A stretch of 64,000 nucleotides of DNA from Hypericum androsaemum (lineage: Eukaryota; Streptophyta; Magnoliopsida; Malpighiales; Hypericaceae). The stretch is from the NCBI GenBank assembly GCA_963995505.1, contig OZ023194.1, positions 15,186,428 through 15,250,427 of the forward strand, given 5' to 3'. Under the pieces are notes generated by a model. That model saw only the letters and a program-made list of their open reading frames with translations. It did not search any database and was not told the origin of the DNA. The translations under genes were made by a program, and so were the position numbers. Shown piece after piece: positions 43,169-56,793 of the stretch (the stretch's first letter is position 1; every line of letters starts with the position of its first letter).

Positions 43169-46100
43169 TTATATCATCAGACTTCCGCAGTGTTGTGGAA
43201 CTCTCCACCGGAACGACGACGGATCCCCAGCTTTCTCGCTGGAATTCAGCGAATAAAACTTGGTCCAATCTTCAAGCACGAGCTTCAAGTCCTTCACCTT
43301 GTTCTCGAGCCCGAGGCAGCAATTCGCGTGCATGGTGCAGAGGAGGTTCAAATCCCTGCTCGGTTCGCAAAACCCACCGAAATAAGCTGTGCTTAGGAAC
43401 TTGATACGGATACGAACCTCGCTAACGAAGCGATCGTGCTTGATCAGGTTGAAGACGTCTTGTGTTTTATTCCCCGGATGGGCCTCCCTAGAGGAGTACC
43501 AGTACTTGTAGAAATGGATCGTCCGGTTGTTGGATTTTACGTAGTTGAATCCTCCGTTCGGGCTGTTGTTTAGGTCGTCGGGGTTGCCGTTGTATTTGTC
43601 GCATGCGATCTGGAAGTCGGCGTCGAGGAAGAAGTGCGGGAACGGATCCTGAAGCCACATGATGTCTGCATCCTTTTTATAAAAAAAGGAAAAGGTATAA
43701 GTATTTAGAAACCCGACTAATTCCAATTGGAGTTGAAAGAAGAGCGTAGTTAATTACTATGAATATGAACGGTGATTTGAGTGGTGACGCGATCTATAAT
43801 TGAACTTAGGTCATTTTTCAACTTAAATTCAGATGACGGTTTATCTGATTAGTCAGTTCATATACTTATACAGGTCCGTCAAACAAAATAGCCAAATTTT
43901 TTTTAAATGAGTTTTATGGGATTAAAGGAAATAATATTATACTTATAAACCTTGTAAATTATAATTTTTTAAATAAAATTAGATTATAATTATAATTATT
44001 AACATTTTAATACTAGATGTAATTATGAAAATATATTTATTATGTGAAAATATACAGTTTGACCAATAGTCTAACTGGTTAGACTGGATAAATTGGGAAA
44101 TAGAAGATTCCGATTCACCCTTTAGTTCATTTTTTGAAACCATATGATGTGGCATCTTTTTTATAAAAAGAAATGGCGGAAGTAGTTAGAAAGTATCTTA
44201 TCCAGACTGGGGATAGAAAAGATCATAAATAATTACCGTGAGAACAAAGTTGTATCCCATCTCAAGAACAGTGGTTAGGAAGAGGATCCTTCTCCACATC
44301 ATCTTCAAGTAAACCGGGGTCATGAAGTAGGCCTCCTTCTTCGACTGTTCCTTACTCGCGCCGTCGAACTTGATCTCGTAGCAATGCCGGTGTACGTGGA
44401 GGCAATGGGCGTGCGCCACGTGGTCCAGTGACACGATTAACAAATTGTCTAGCAGTCTCTTCGTCCCATTTCCTTTGCTAAAACTCTCCAAGAAGAGGTC
44501 AACTATGGAGTTTGGAGCTGCCCATGCCTGATTCGAGATTGTAATAATGACCGTCTTGTTTGGGTTTGCTGCTCTCTTTAGGACCTTTTCCAACTCCATG
44601 TTCGTTTTCCCCTGCAAGTCAACGTCTTTACAGTTAATAACGGATTTAGAATCTTCGTCCTAAAAGTGATCACACTTTTTCTTCTTAATGGAATGGCCAA
44701 TTATGTAAAGATTAGTTGAGGAAGCGAGAATTAATCGTGGTCCTTTTTCTTTAGCCGGTAATAAAATTTATTCTTTGAGCAACAACATTGAGAGGAGTCG
44801 TTATGTTGTTACAGGGTCTCTTTCTCGTTAAGAATAATAGAAAGGAAAATATATTATTAGTAGGGATCAGGATGACCCGTATGGTAGAGTTTCATACCAT
44901 ACCTTATCATTGATTCTAGAAAATTTTTAGTATTAGACTCCTATTAGGATATGTAGTGTCTGAGACTTAAATATTTTACACCTACTGGGGACAGATTATG
45001 ACATTTGGAAATAAAGGAAGTGTTGGAATTACACCTATGATTGTCATAATTACGATATTCATAAGTAGGCTCATGAATTTCATAATCTCCCTATCTAGTG
45101 GGAGGAAGTCGTAGAATCTGTAACGGCTACGGATAGGTTTATGGCGGACAATTGGATGACCTCTTCTCGAGTTTTATTTAAAGCATGGAATCTATAGAAT
45201 TGGCACGCACGAGAACGCGATTGAGAACGCCTCCAAGAATGTGTGAGTGACACGCGTACACACATGCATGAAAATAGGCATTCGAATCACTCTCAATGCC
45301 TCCCAACATTTAGGCTCTAGAATCTAATCCTAGTTTCAAATACGTGATCTAGGATGAGCTAGTGACAAACTTCCATTACGATCATGTGATAAAACTGTAA
45401 AGACGAAGGATCTTGTGGAGTGTCTATGCTATAACATGTATTTAACATTATATGGCTTAATATGAATACATTTGTATTTCAGATTTATGCCTATATGAAT
45501 GAGAACCATATGCATGAAATCCTTCAAGAAGAGTTTAAAAATGGTAGAAAAAAAAAACCCATCAAAAGATGAAAATGAGTATTCCGCTACTTTTTCATTA
45601 GACTTATCGCGGTATATATAACCTTTACAAAGTAGGGTTAGGGTTTTTAACCACACATCTCCTATCATGATATTACATCTACAAACTTACTTTCCTAATC
45701 ATGCCAGGTTGAGTGACACTAAGATACATCAATCATCCCACCAACCGTCGATAACGAGTAGTATATTCGATTACTTCATCAGTAAGTGATGATTTTTCTC
45801 TATTGGAATCAGACTAGGTCGAGTACCCTCCTTGCCACATTCTTGAAGTATATCAAGCAAGTATTTATGTTGGCTTAGAACCAAGCCATCGGATGTACGA
45901 GCTGCTTTAATTCATAAGAAATACTTTAGGTTTCCAAGATCTTTAATCCCAAATGAGCTGCCAAGATATGCACTGGTACTGAGAAGTGTGGTAGTGTCGT
46001 CGCCTACAAGTATATCGTCATTGACTTATACGAGTAGAAAAAGAACAAGATTGCCTCATCAGTGTATGAACAACACATGATCCACCCTTGAACGATGAAA

Positions 46101-49100
46101 ACCAAATTCCATTAGTGTCAATGCCAGCTTGTTGAACCAGCTGCGAGATGTCTGTTTAAGGCCATATAATAATTTTTGGAGGTGACATACTCGAGTGTCC
46201 CCCGACTTATTGAAACCCAGTGGTATGGTCACGAAAACTTCCTCCTTTTGGTCACCATGCAAGAAAGCATAGTTAACGTCTAAATGATGGATGACCCAGC
46301 CTCTCTTGACTGGAATAGAAAGTAAACACCGGACGAACACAAGCTAGGCAATTGGTGCGAATGTGTTATGATAGTCAATGCCCTCCACTTGCTTAAAACC
46401 ACGAGCAACAAATCACACCTTGTACCTCTCGATCTCACCATTTGGTCGATGCTTATTTTATAGACCCATTTAGAGTCTACAGCCTTCTTGCCAAGTGGAA
46501 GATGAACAATGTCCCACATCTCATTGAGCTCAAGAGCTTATATCTCCTTACACATCACATCCCGCCAATGAGGGGACTTAACTTCTTCATGGTAATATTT
46601 TGGCTCACAATTGGAAATAATTGTTGTCAAGAAGGAATGGTGAGTAGCAGAGAATTTTTCATAACAAACATAATGTGCCAAAGGATAAACTACAATTTTA
46701 CCTCCTCGAGCGGATGGAGAAGGCGGGATGGCTAGCGAGGGAGGCAAGTGAACTTCATAATCATCAAGACATGGAGGAGCATTCTTGGTCCTAATACTTT
46801 GGCAAACAGGTTCGGATGGATTGGCTACAGGGTGGCTGGCCGGTGGGTTAAATGTTCCCGAATAAGTGGTTGGATGTGGTTCAATGATTGGAGTTGGTGA
46901 ACAACCACCATCAAAATTATCGGCTAAAATTTTGGCCTGATCAAGATCAGGTGCCTTTGTTGAAGGATTTTGCTCAACATCTAAGAAAATATAAGCCAAG
47001 GCTCCAACATGCTCATGTGGTCCAAGAGTCAGTCCCGGCCCAGGAGAATCTTGACACAAAAACATGTCCTCAAGAAATGTGACATCCCTTGTCACAAAAA
47101 CTTCTTGCTATGTATATCATACACGCGATAACCCTTTTGAATAAGGGGGTATCCGAAAAAACACATGATGTACTCATTACATCAAAGTTCTCTTTCCTTG
47201 TGTGGTTCTGAGCATAGACTAAACATCCAATAATTCTCATGTGATAATATGATGGAGGCCTCCCAAAGATAATCTCGTACAGAGTCTTGGAGGCTATGAC
47301 CAAAGAGGGCAACCAATTTATAATATATATTGCGATTAATATGCACTCTCCCTAAAAGGCAATAGGTAAGTTTGAACAAAATCGGAGAGAACGAGCTACC
47401 TCCAAGATAAATCAGTGATGCTGTTCAACAACTATGTTTTGTTGCAGAGTATATGGACAACTTGTTTAAAAGAGGATCCCATGAGTCTCATAGTAGTTGA
47501 GTAGTTTGGTCGAAAAAAATTCCATCCCATTGTCTGATCAAATGCCTTTAACCCTTTTCTCGACTTGACGCTCAACCATTTTTAAAAAGATGAGCAAATG
47601 ACAAGCAATGTCTGACTTGTATTTGAAAATATACGTCCAAACACCTTGGCAAAAATCATCCATTATTGTCAGAAAGTAATGATCACCACATGAAGCAGGA
47701 GTTTTACATAGACCCTAAACGTCACAATGTATTATTTTGAAACGTGTCATAGTCTGAATAGTGCTACTCAGAAAAGGTAAAAAAAAAACTGTTTAGAACG
47801 GGCACAAGAATCCCAATGCTCAAACTTATTAGGAAACTGTAAAGTGGCTAAGGAGGGTATGTGTCGAAGTTTTTCACTAGAGGCGTGTCCCCGTCGGTGA
47901 TGCCATAGTGTAACATCCTTGTTCTTCACGGCAGTAAAAGCCGAGCCCCCTCGCAAGCCCTTAAAATAATATAGGTCATCTCGTTGCTTACCCACTCTAA
48001 TTGGTTTCCTCATAATTGAGTCCTGTAAGACACATATATCCACCAGAAAAACAACAACGCAATTAAAATCTTTCGTCAGTAGATCGATGGCAATAAGTTG
48101 CATTGAAACTTTGTTATATATTAAACCGGCTCAAGTTTCAAGCCATCACATAATTGAATCGATCCAATTCCTTGTATGGGTATGTCATCTCCATTCGGAA
48201 TCTTAACAGGAGGGTGGTCTTCATCACGAAGAGAACCATTCATCCAAGGATTGTTGTAGGTAATATGATCGATTGTACCAGATGACCCAGGGTGGGATAA
48301 GAAAACCTTATTGGCCATGTTTGCACATGTTTTAGATGAATCTTCGGGTGCTAAAGTCAAACTAGAATCACCTTTTATGCCAAGATGACACATGAGAATG
48401 GTAAGTTGTTCTTGCAACATGCCACGAACCGGACTATCTTCGGTCTAAACCTGACTCAACTTGGAGGGTCTTCCACCTTGAGCCTGATTTACTTCACGAT
48501 TTTGGTGGTTACCACCGTCAAGGTTGCTTTCATCACGATTGTCTCGCGTGTTTGTTTCATGACCTCCTCTTCTCCAACCATCTGGATAGCCAACCAGCTA
48601 AAAATAGGTCTCTTTAGTGTGCCCTATTTTACCACTGTAGGAACACTTTGGCATATTGCCATTTTTTCATTGCTCGGTTAACGCATCATGCTTCCATTCG
48701 GCTGATCACGAGAAAGAAAGGCGGATGTCTCTGAAATGGTCTTGTGTGCGGAGGAGATCGCCCTTCGCAGCTCTTCCTCGGTAATAAGGTAGTACGCCTG
48801 TTGCAGGCTGGGGATGGGTTGTGTGCTTAGTATATGCAATTTAATAGTACTAAAAACATCATCTAACCCCATCAAGAAGTCATAGAGTTGCTCCTCTTCT
48901 CAGATTTTTAGCATATGTCTCATCATGTCGTGATCACAATTGAGATATGAGGACTTCTGAAGAGGTCAAATTGCTTGGACCTCATCCCAAAGTCCTTTCA
49001 ATGGTGTATAGTATGTCGAGACAGTCATCTGGTCCTTTCTCAAGAGAGAGATCGCCCTACGAAAATCGTATGCTCGAGGGACGCTTCCTTGTCCAAACTT

Positions 49101-50329
49101 TCAACAATATCGGACCAAATTTCCTATGATGTTTTGGCACATCGAACGCTTGATTAGATCTCTTTGGATATCAAATTTCGGAGCCACCCTTTCACTATAT
49201 GGTCTCCGCGAATCCTGTGGTTCAAGTCGACAGCGTCAGCAGCTGGTCTTTGAAGCGATCCATCGACAAATTCAAACTTGTTCTTGGCGAACAATAGATT
49301 GGACATGTTCGTCATCTATTCACCATGCTTTTCATCATTCAAAAGCTCTGGGATGAATACTTGAGCAGGGTGATCGTACAAATGGATGTAGTACGGTGAA
49401 GTAGAGTCCACCGTACTTGTTGGTGGTGTGAAGATGACAACATCCTAATGATCCGAGCTGCTGGTGCCCGAATTGCTATGACTATCAGCGGACATTTTTT
49501 TTCTAGGGCTAATGATTTGCCGCAAGTAGGCTAGTGTTTAGGGTTTAAACTAGGTTCTTTTCTGATACCATAAAAATGTGTATGTCGCTATTTTTTCCTT
49601 AGACTTATCAAGGTATATATAACCTTTACAAAGAAGGGTTAGGATTAAGATTTCTAACCACACATCTCCTATTATAACATCACGTCTACAAACGTACTTT
49701 CCTAATCATATACATCAACCGCCATAATTGGATAACTATCGTAACAAAGGAGAAAGAGCTAAACTAATGGCCTTGGACAAATTGGTAGCATCCATAATTT
49801 AAAATGTGAACCAATTCAAATATCTTCGTTATCAGCTTCGGAACTAGATGATCAATTTGTGAATAAAACCTCTGCTTAACATGGTCATCTGCACACAACT
49901 TTACCAGCCGTTAATCCGACTCTAATCTAAATTAAATAATTTAGGTGTTTTAAATAACTAGATGATCAATTTAAGAAAATTATTCCCATGAAAAAAAAAA
50001 TATTATAATGAAAAAAGCTTCCTTTGGTTAAAATGAACGATATTGTTTGGTGCATAGAGATCACCATAAAACTAGTTGTACTAAACTATCATCATTTCAA
50101 CTAGGAGACAAAACTAGAGGATACGTAAAGTAGAACTCACATGGGAGAATATGGTGGAGCTCCATGAGTACGGTGTCGAATTGAACAAGACAAGCCCTGA
50201 AACCGCCACCCCAAGAAACAAAACCGCGATGACCACCGCCGGGTTGTTGCCGATCCAGCCTTGGCAGCCGCTGGAGGAGCTCCACGGCTTGGTCTGGCCA
50301 TTGGGATTGCCACTTGCGGTGTTCTTCAT
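43169..50329 (-). CDS. GT77-type nucleotide-diphospho-sugar transferase (At4g15970-like), copy A, 3 exons
   Basis: Type II membrane glycosyltransferase of the plant family typified by At4g15970, presumed to act in the Golgi on cell-wall or glycoprotein substrates; its sugar and acceptor are unknown. Exons (minus): 50329-50141, 44611-44237, 43672-43169; all junctions are in phase 0 with GT..AG, and the joined frame is 355 residues without interruption. Exon 1 gives a short cytosolic tail and a membrane anchor (about 29-49, VVIAVLFLGVAVSGLVLF). Exon 2 has KTVIITISNQAWAAPNSIVD and LDHVAHAHCLHVHRHC. Exon 3 opens with the metal-binding DxD motif DADIMW (189-194) and includes NGGFNYVKSN and CTMHANCCLG, ending RVPQHCGS. 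Intron 1 is 5.5 kb because of a copia element; intron 2 is about 560 bp. Whether so long an intron is still spliced correctly is not known. Copy B at 56.8-59.6 kb is broken, so this is the likely active copy. Confidence 0.85.
45570..49746 (-). mobile_element. decayed Ty1-copia retrotransposon in intron 1 of the glycosyltransferase gene
   Basis: LTRs of ~176-198 bp at 45570-45767 (3') and 49571-49746 (5'), sharing TTAGACTTATC..GGTATATATAACC and CCACACATCTCCTAT. Immediately after the 5' LTR (minus) comes TGGTATCAGA, the standard initiator-tRNA-Met primer site of copia elements. Internal relics in order: gag/protease region (48420-48121, DHITY with a degraded active site), GAG-pre-integrase (VTLWHHRRGHASSEKL, 47930-47860), integrase tail (47312-47070), reverse transcriptase (VKRGWVIHHLDVNYAFLHGD, 46300-46060). 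Many stops and shifts mean it is inactive. Flanks AAAGA/AAGGA are a near-perfect target duplication. Copy B of the gene has the empty site near 59140. Confidence 0.85.
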
Positions 50330-50438
50330 GCTTCTAGGAACCCACTCTCTCAGGAAATTAAAGGGTTTTTCCAGAATTATACATGTAAGTAGGAGCTAGA
50401 TCAAGCTACCTTGTTGGTTGGGAGAATAGACGAGAAGA

Positions 50439-51014
50439 GAGAAATTTTATGGTGGATCCTCAATCCACAAATGCCAAGTGGATTGGTGGTAACAATACCA
50501 ATTAAATTACTAGGATTTGTAAATTTGGAAACAAGATGAAGGTATTATTATGAAATAGGTTTGTTTTGACAAGTTTATTATGGCATAGGTTAAAATAAAT
50601 TATTTCCTAAATAATATATACTATTTGAAGAAAATAGAACTTAGTCATCTTGTTATATTTTATTTTTCCTAAACAAAAACAATGTTTACTAAAGGACACC
50701 ATAAGAATTAAGAAATCCACAAATTCTCTTCCATAACTACATCACTAAAAATATAAATTTTTATTAATGACTTAGTTCTATTTTCTTGAAATAGTTATAT
50801 ATTATTTAGAAAATAATTTATTTTTACCTATGCCATAATAAACTTGTCAAAAAAAACCTATTTCATAATAACACCTTCATCTTGTTTCCAAATTTACAAA
50901 TCCTAGTCATTTAATTGGTGTTGTTACCACCAATCCATTTGTCATTTGTGGATTGGTGGGTCTATACCAAGTCACCAAATGACTTGGTATGGAAAATCCA
51001 CCATAAAATTTCTC
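50439..51014. mobile_element. long-TIR foldback MITE (~576 bp)
   Basis: The two ends are inverted copies over about 210 bases (GAGAAATTTTATGGTGGAT... at the left; ATCCACCATAAAATTTCTC at the right), with a ~150-base central spacer (about 50650-50780). The paralogous flank of copy B (near 59690) lacks it, confirming insertion into the promoter-side flank of copy A. The right arm contains a smaller hairpin TACCAAGTCA-CCAAA-TGACTTGGTA (50965-50989). No transposase is present. Confidence 0.85.
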
Positions 51015-54000
51015 GACAATAGAGTTTTTCAAATACATGGAAAAAGGTATTAAGGGTAAGTGTCGGGTTATTATTTATGACCACAAGTTTTGATTAAAAC
51101 GGAATATATATGTGGCGTGCTAAATCAGCTATAAAACAACATTGTTTTTAGATTCGGAGTCAATTTTGGCTCGGGAAAGATCTCGAGCCTCTCACGCAAA
51201 ATTTTTTGTAACTACAGGTACCAAAAAAGTCATTTCCAGACTTCATGATTATAGCGCAAAAAATGCAAAACCACAGGTACTAAAAATAGACGTTTTCCAA
51301 ACATTTTTTTACCTAATATAATAAGTATTTAGATTAATTAATTAGTATTTTTTCTATCAAAATAAAGAGGTCTCGAGTTCGAGTATTTGATAATACAATA
51401 GTGTTAAATACTTGTTAGAATAACTTACCATATTTAAAAGATCTAATGCAGCTCGAATTCGAATTAGTTGATGCAATAGTGTTCATATACGAGTGATAAA
51501 AAAACTACATGGATCATCTAACGAGCTGCATAATTCATGTGTGAAAAACTTAACCTTATCGTAGAACCTCTTTAAATTTTGTGGAGATGCTGAAATTTTA
51601 TTAATTTAGAGAGATTTTAATTTAGAGAAAAGTTAGAGATTAAATTTATTTTAATTTCAATTTCAATAAAAGACAAATAACAATATATTCATATTTTACT
51701 AAATTTTTTAGGTATCTTTTTAATTTTAGGAGATTATTAATTTATGATGTTAATGAGACCAATAGTTTTATATAAAGGTATCAAAAAAATATTATCTTAT
51801 TATTTTATTGAAATTGTTAATTTAAATAAAAGGCCCAACTTGGAATTCGAAAAAATTATTATCTTAGAAAAATTATTAATTAATTGGGTATTAATTTAAG
51901 GAGGTTATACTGTATTGCGTTTCTCGTGACAATTCCTTACCTATTATCTTTGTTTTCGATAGGATGGTCTCTCTCTTTTTGGGAAACGCTTAACTTGTCT
52001 CGTGATTTGGTTAATTAGGATGTTCGATGGTGTGTTTCTCTCTTTTTCTTTCCTCTCAATTAACATAACTTGGATTTGTGTTTCTCTTTTTCTACAGACT
52101 GGTTTCTCCCTCCCTCTAGAAATGCTTCACCTAGTCCTTCTTTTGCTTGGATCATTTAAGGCTTGATGTGAGATCCGTACGGTTCTTGCAACCCGTCCTG
52201 TTGGAGCAGGTAGATAGCCTTGTCTCGGCTGGACTTGTTCAACTGTGGCTCTTATTTGCGTGCATCTCGTATGCATTCAAATGCCCACGACGTTGTGTCT
52301 ATAATACGATCTCGTGGTTATTAGCTGTAGCTTGTCACGGCAGTTTTCGCCTTGGATGTTTGGCTCTCGTAGTCTATCATCCGCTCTTCATCTCCATACA
52401 TGTCTCTCTGCTCCATTCGGATCGGTTGTCGTATTCTGTTTGGTGTCTTTGTATGCTATGTTTGTATTTCTTTATGTATTATAACCGTTTATTTTAATAT
52501 AGGTTTCGCACCAACCTTCTAAAAAAATCCTTCTGATTTGGTTCATTTGGATATTGGATTGTGTTTCCATCTTTTTTCTGTTTTCAATTAATGGAACGTG
52601 GCGCTCCTTGCTTTGACCGAGGAGATTGCTAGAAATCTGAGGATGGAAAATTGAGAATGGGAGTCATTTGGAAGAATCATTCTAATTTGCATATATGTGT
52701 TTTTAAATCACCTCGTATCCGATCTTCAATATGCTGATTAATCTAAGTCCGAGTCAGATGAGACTTTTAAAAATCTAAAAAATTCTTCAATGAGTATTTA
52801 ATGTTCCAAATTACTCGAACTCAAGACTACTTAGTTAAGCTAGGATAACGCCTGACCCAATTTTTTGGTTTATACATCCGGTCTCCAAATCTACTGGACC
52901 GACTAATCCAAATTTGAGCCGAGTGAGACATTTGAAATGTGGCACAACTATTTCAATAAGTATCTAATCATGTTGCGTCTGGACAAGTGGTTAAGTCATT
53001 ACAACACAATGAGTAGTTGATCTAAGGACCTAAGTATCTAAGTACTTGTTAGACTAGCTGAATAAGCAATATCAGGTCGAGTCATTGTAAGATTTTTTTA
53101 GAAGTTAAATTTATACACCAAATAATTACACCTATTTAAGGTTTAAACTCTAGACTTCCGTCAAATCATTCTACACCTTATATCGCTAGGTTAAATATTC
53201 TTAAGTGGAGCCATTGTAAGATTAACCAATTTTCCACCCAATTGTTTAAAAGAAGTTCAAGTTCCCTGCTTCTAATGCAAATTTTGCGGCAGGATTAGTA
53301 GGAGATGTGGCTTGTTTATAATCCAGCTTCCATGTCTCTTTTAACAGATCCAAGAAATAATTTTTTGAAAAAATATATTTTAGTAACTTGTAGTTTGACG
53401 TTGTTTGTGTTTGGGCTGTGTGGTCTAAAATTTCAAATTTACACCATGTGGTTGTTTTTCTTTAGACACGTCTCAGTCTTCTGCTCGAGGTTGAAGACGA
53501 CTGAATTCCACACCATGAAGCTCTCGTGCTTGAGGCTGAAGACTACCGAGTCCAACCCCCATCGGGCACCGGGCATAGCAGTCCATCGTTGTCATCAATG
53601 TGCCTGGAGGTTAGATCTGGCCAGAAGTCACGAGGCCAGATCAGAGGAGACTAAATCACGGACCTGGTCGCCTGAGGAGCAAGGGACGAGGAGACCAAAT
53701 CAAGGTTGCATTTGGGGTGGTCAACGACGACCTGGACGGGGACGTTGAACCACCCCAACACCCCACCCACTCCCCCGCTGTCGTCTCCTGGAAGCCCAGC
53801 TGCTCCGACACGAACCGCTCGCCGGCCCGCGGCATCACCCTCCTCGTCTTGTAGGTCACATCGTTCCCAGGGCCCACCCACCAAAACTACTATCCAACTG
53901 GCAAACTTCAGAGAATCCGCCGTATCCTTGCATGGAAGGTAAAGAACGCCAACTCTGCATGAATCTTTTCTAACTCTGGATAAGTGAATCAAATTAAACT

Positions 54001-54470
54001 CTAAAAATTCCTTTCTACTCCTAATCTCAGTATGAACCGAATTCCTGTTTATTAAATCAGTGCTTACATTGTAAGATCTGGAGACAAATTTTCATTATAA
54101 CACAACAAAAATAACTACGTTTCAAGAGGTATTATATTTTTCTATTTTTTTCCTTATTTTTGTTTTTTGTAAGTTACTTATTTTTGTTATGAATGAACAG
54201 TATTACAACTCCTTTAATTACGAATATGCTGCTCGTTATATGGATCTTTCATACTCTTTTACTTTACTCAAATTTGAATAAATCATATCAGTAAACATCC
54301 AGATACATTTCGAAAACAATCCAGAGCTCTCCTAAATGGACCGCAACAAGGTGTAGCTGCCGCCCTTTGACTTCGTAAAACAAAGCCAACTTACCAAACC
54401 ATAGAAAACCAAATCAAAGCAGGAAAAAGAAGAATAAGAAAAGAAACTTCTGAAATATCCCAAAAAAAAA
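51015..54470. other. intergenic region, no firmly supported gene
   Basis: 51015-52100 is AT-rich with no feature. 52100-52530 has a 116-codon frame and ends in TTCTAAAAAAA; its low-complexity hydrophobic text resembles the 3' tail of a LINE (weak). 53180-53390 resembles 55170-55390 (TTTTAACAGATCCAAGA). 53640-53940 is a GC-rich island with open frames on both strands but no recognised domain, perhaps a captured gene fragment. Confidence 0.45.
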
Positions 54471-54479
54471 GTCACCAAC

Positions 54480-55870
54480 TTCCACTTAAATAGATATGAA
54501 AATTAAATATGAATGATGTCGGGCTTAAGTAAGGATGACGAGGGTGCCGTGTAAGCTGCATCAAAGTCTGCAACAGATTCTGCAGAAGAGGGTTGCTGTA
54601 TAAAGTTGTAGAACTTTTGCAGATAATCAGATGAACACCACGAACCTTGATCATGGATTCCAACACTCCCCTTAAGGTAGGAATGGATATTGAGGATACC
54701 TAGCTTGCCCATAATGTAATTGAATTGATTCGACTACGGGGTAGAAATTTCTCCTTTTTGAACTTTTCCGCGCACGTAATGACAATCCACTTTGATGTGC
54801 TTAGTACGCTCATGGGAAAGATAGTTTGCTGCTATTTGTATAGTAGCTTGATTATCACAATTGAGCCTCATTGGTTTGTTGACAGAGAATCCAAGCTCAC
54901 GCATCAAGTGTTTGATCCACATGAGTTCATTTGCAGCATTGGACATGACTCTGTATTCGCGTGACATGATATTTTATTTTTTACATTTTTAGGTCACCAA
55001 ACTCCCTCCAACAAATGTGCAAAAGCCATAAGTTGATCTTGTGGTGTCGACGCTCCCGGGTCAATCTGCATTACGATAACCAGAAACATCTAAGTTGTCC
55101 ATGTTCTTAAATCATATGTCTTTGTCTGGATACGACTTAATATTTGAGAATCTTTTTAGTCATCTCTAGTCTTGGACAATCCATGGTTTGACTCATTAGA
55201 CTAACTGAATTAGCAATGTCAGGTCTGAGTGAGTGTAAGATAAATCAATTTTTCTACCAATTGTTGAAAATAAGTTATGTCTAGTTCAAGTTTCCTGCTT
55301 CTAATGAAAATTTTGTGGCAGGAACGGTAGGATTTGTAGCTGGTTTACAATCAAACTTCTTTGTTTCTTTTAACAGATCCAAGACAGACTTTTTTTGGGA
55401 GAGACACATACCCTACTTAGATTGTGCAATTTTAATGCCAGGGAAGTACTTGATCTCACCTAAGTCCTTTATGTCAAACTTATCATTGAGTGCTCTCTTT
55501 AGGCTGTTAATCTCATGACAATCACTTCCACTTATCTAGATATCATTTACGTAAATTAGTACTATAGTCTTGTTTTCCCCATTATCTTTAACAAACACTG
55601 AATAATCATTTCCACTTATGCAACGTCTATATCCTATGCTGATAAGCTCTCTGCTGAGTTTTGGCACCATGCACAAGGAGATTGATTCAAACCATTAAGG
55701 ATTTTCTTTAACCTACATACTTTTCCATTTTTTCAAGCGGATGGCCAGATGATAAGTCCATTAAAAATTTATTTTCCAACTCCCCTTGAAGAAATGCATT
55801 CTTACATCCATTTGGAAGAGTGGCCTATTATGATTCACAAGAATTGGTAGAAGAATCGAACTGAAGTATT
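54480..55870 (-). pseudogene. Ty1-copia relic: reverse transcriptase and RNase H end
   Basis: The minus strand gives, in order, reverse-transcriptase text with the catalytic region (TIVLIYVNDI*ISG at 55570-55530, where the usual motif is YVDD), then RNase H text DLDNLDVSGYRNADWPGS (about 55090-55030), and SNAANELMWIKHLMREL / NCDNQATIQIAANYLSHERTKHI (54950-54790). It ends LGKLGILNIHSYLKGSVG near 54690-54640. Several stops and deletions are present and no LTR was recognised. It is a different copia copy from the one at 45570-49746. Confidence 0.75.
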
Positions 55871-56793
55871 AACTCCATCAAATCCACGACATTCAGTAAC
55901 AAAAGTATTCTTTTTACTTCAATATAGTTTATACAGAATAGTGAAGAGGAAGGCTCGGCCATCTCACCAAACTCCTAGGGTGGCCCAACACCAACTTGCT
56001 AGTTTAAGAAAATGGAACAAATTTAACCTCCAGCAACACCACTGAAGCTCCAAATAAAGAATCATCTCCTAGAAAAAAGAAGGAATCAAAAACAAAGTAT
56101 TGTGTCATAAAATTGTGTTTATGAATTTATCATAATTTGTAGACAATTTGGACATTATAGCCAGACCGTGAGACAACTAATAAGAAGAGTTAATCACAAA
56201 AGAGAGTTTTATAGATCTTATAAATGTAGTGTTGTTTCAAAGAATTACTTGAATACCTATCAAGTCGACTGATCAAAAATTATATCGCATCACATCAGAA
56301 AGGATGAAAAAGTGCTATCTTTGAGTTTTAATGCGGCAACATTCAGGGCTCAAATTTGAGAGTACTAATTTAGTTATAACAATCTTTCACCGATTGATTT
56401 AAACAGGTGGTTAACTATTTTTAGTTCTGGCGTACAAATTTGTAATTATGTATCATGGCCTAGTTTCAGCAGAAGACGGACCATCGACAGGAGACTTGTC
56501 GGCCAGAATGCAACTTGACAATTTTTTATGTTTAGAATTTTTAAACTTCTTCAATTTGAATTGGAATTTTGTAATCTTTTTCTAATTCTCAACTCTACTC
56601 TTTTACCAATTGAGTTGGTTATTAAGGTCAGATTGCAACTTGAGATTAATAAATTAATTGTAATTTTGAAGATCATCCGAATATCTAACTAATCTGAATC
56701 TAAGTCGAATAAAATTATCGCGATTGATTTTTACTGAACATGTTCAAAAAAAATAGACCACCCAAAGAATCATCAAGTTCAGACAGTATATCA
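55871..56793. other. downstream flank of glycosyltransferase copy B, duplicated from 41880-43160
   Basis: Shared phrases such as GTGTCATAAAATTGTGTTTATG and CATCACATCAGAAAGGATGAA show it is the counterpart of the region downstream of copy A. No gene was recognised. Confidence 0.6.

Noticed and set aside
46442..49356. Plus-strand frames over the copia element
   Set aside because: They are antisense shadows of the minus-strand gag/integrase/RT relics.
52147..52497. 116-codon + frame with hydrophobic stretches
   Set aside because: Low-complexity Leu/Cys/Phe text followed by an A tract looks like a LINE tail, not a membrane protein gene.
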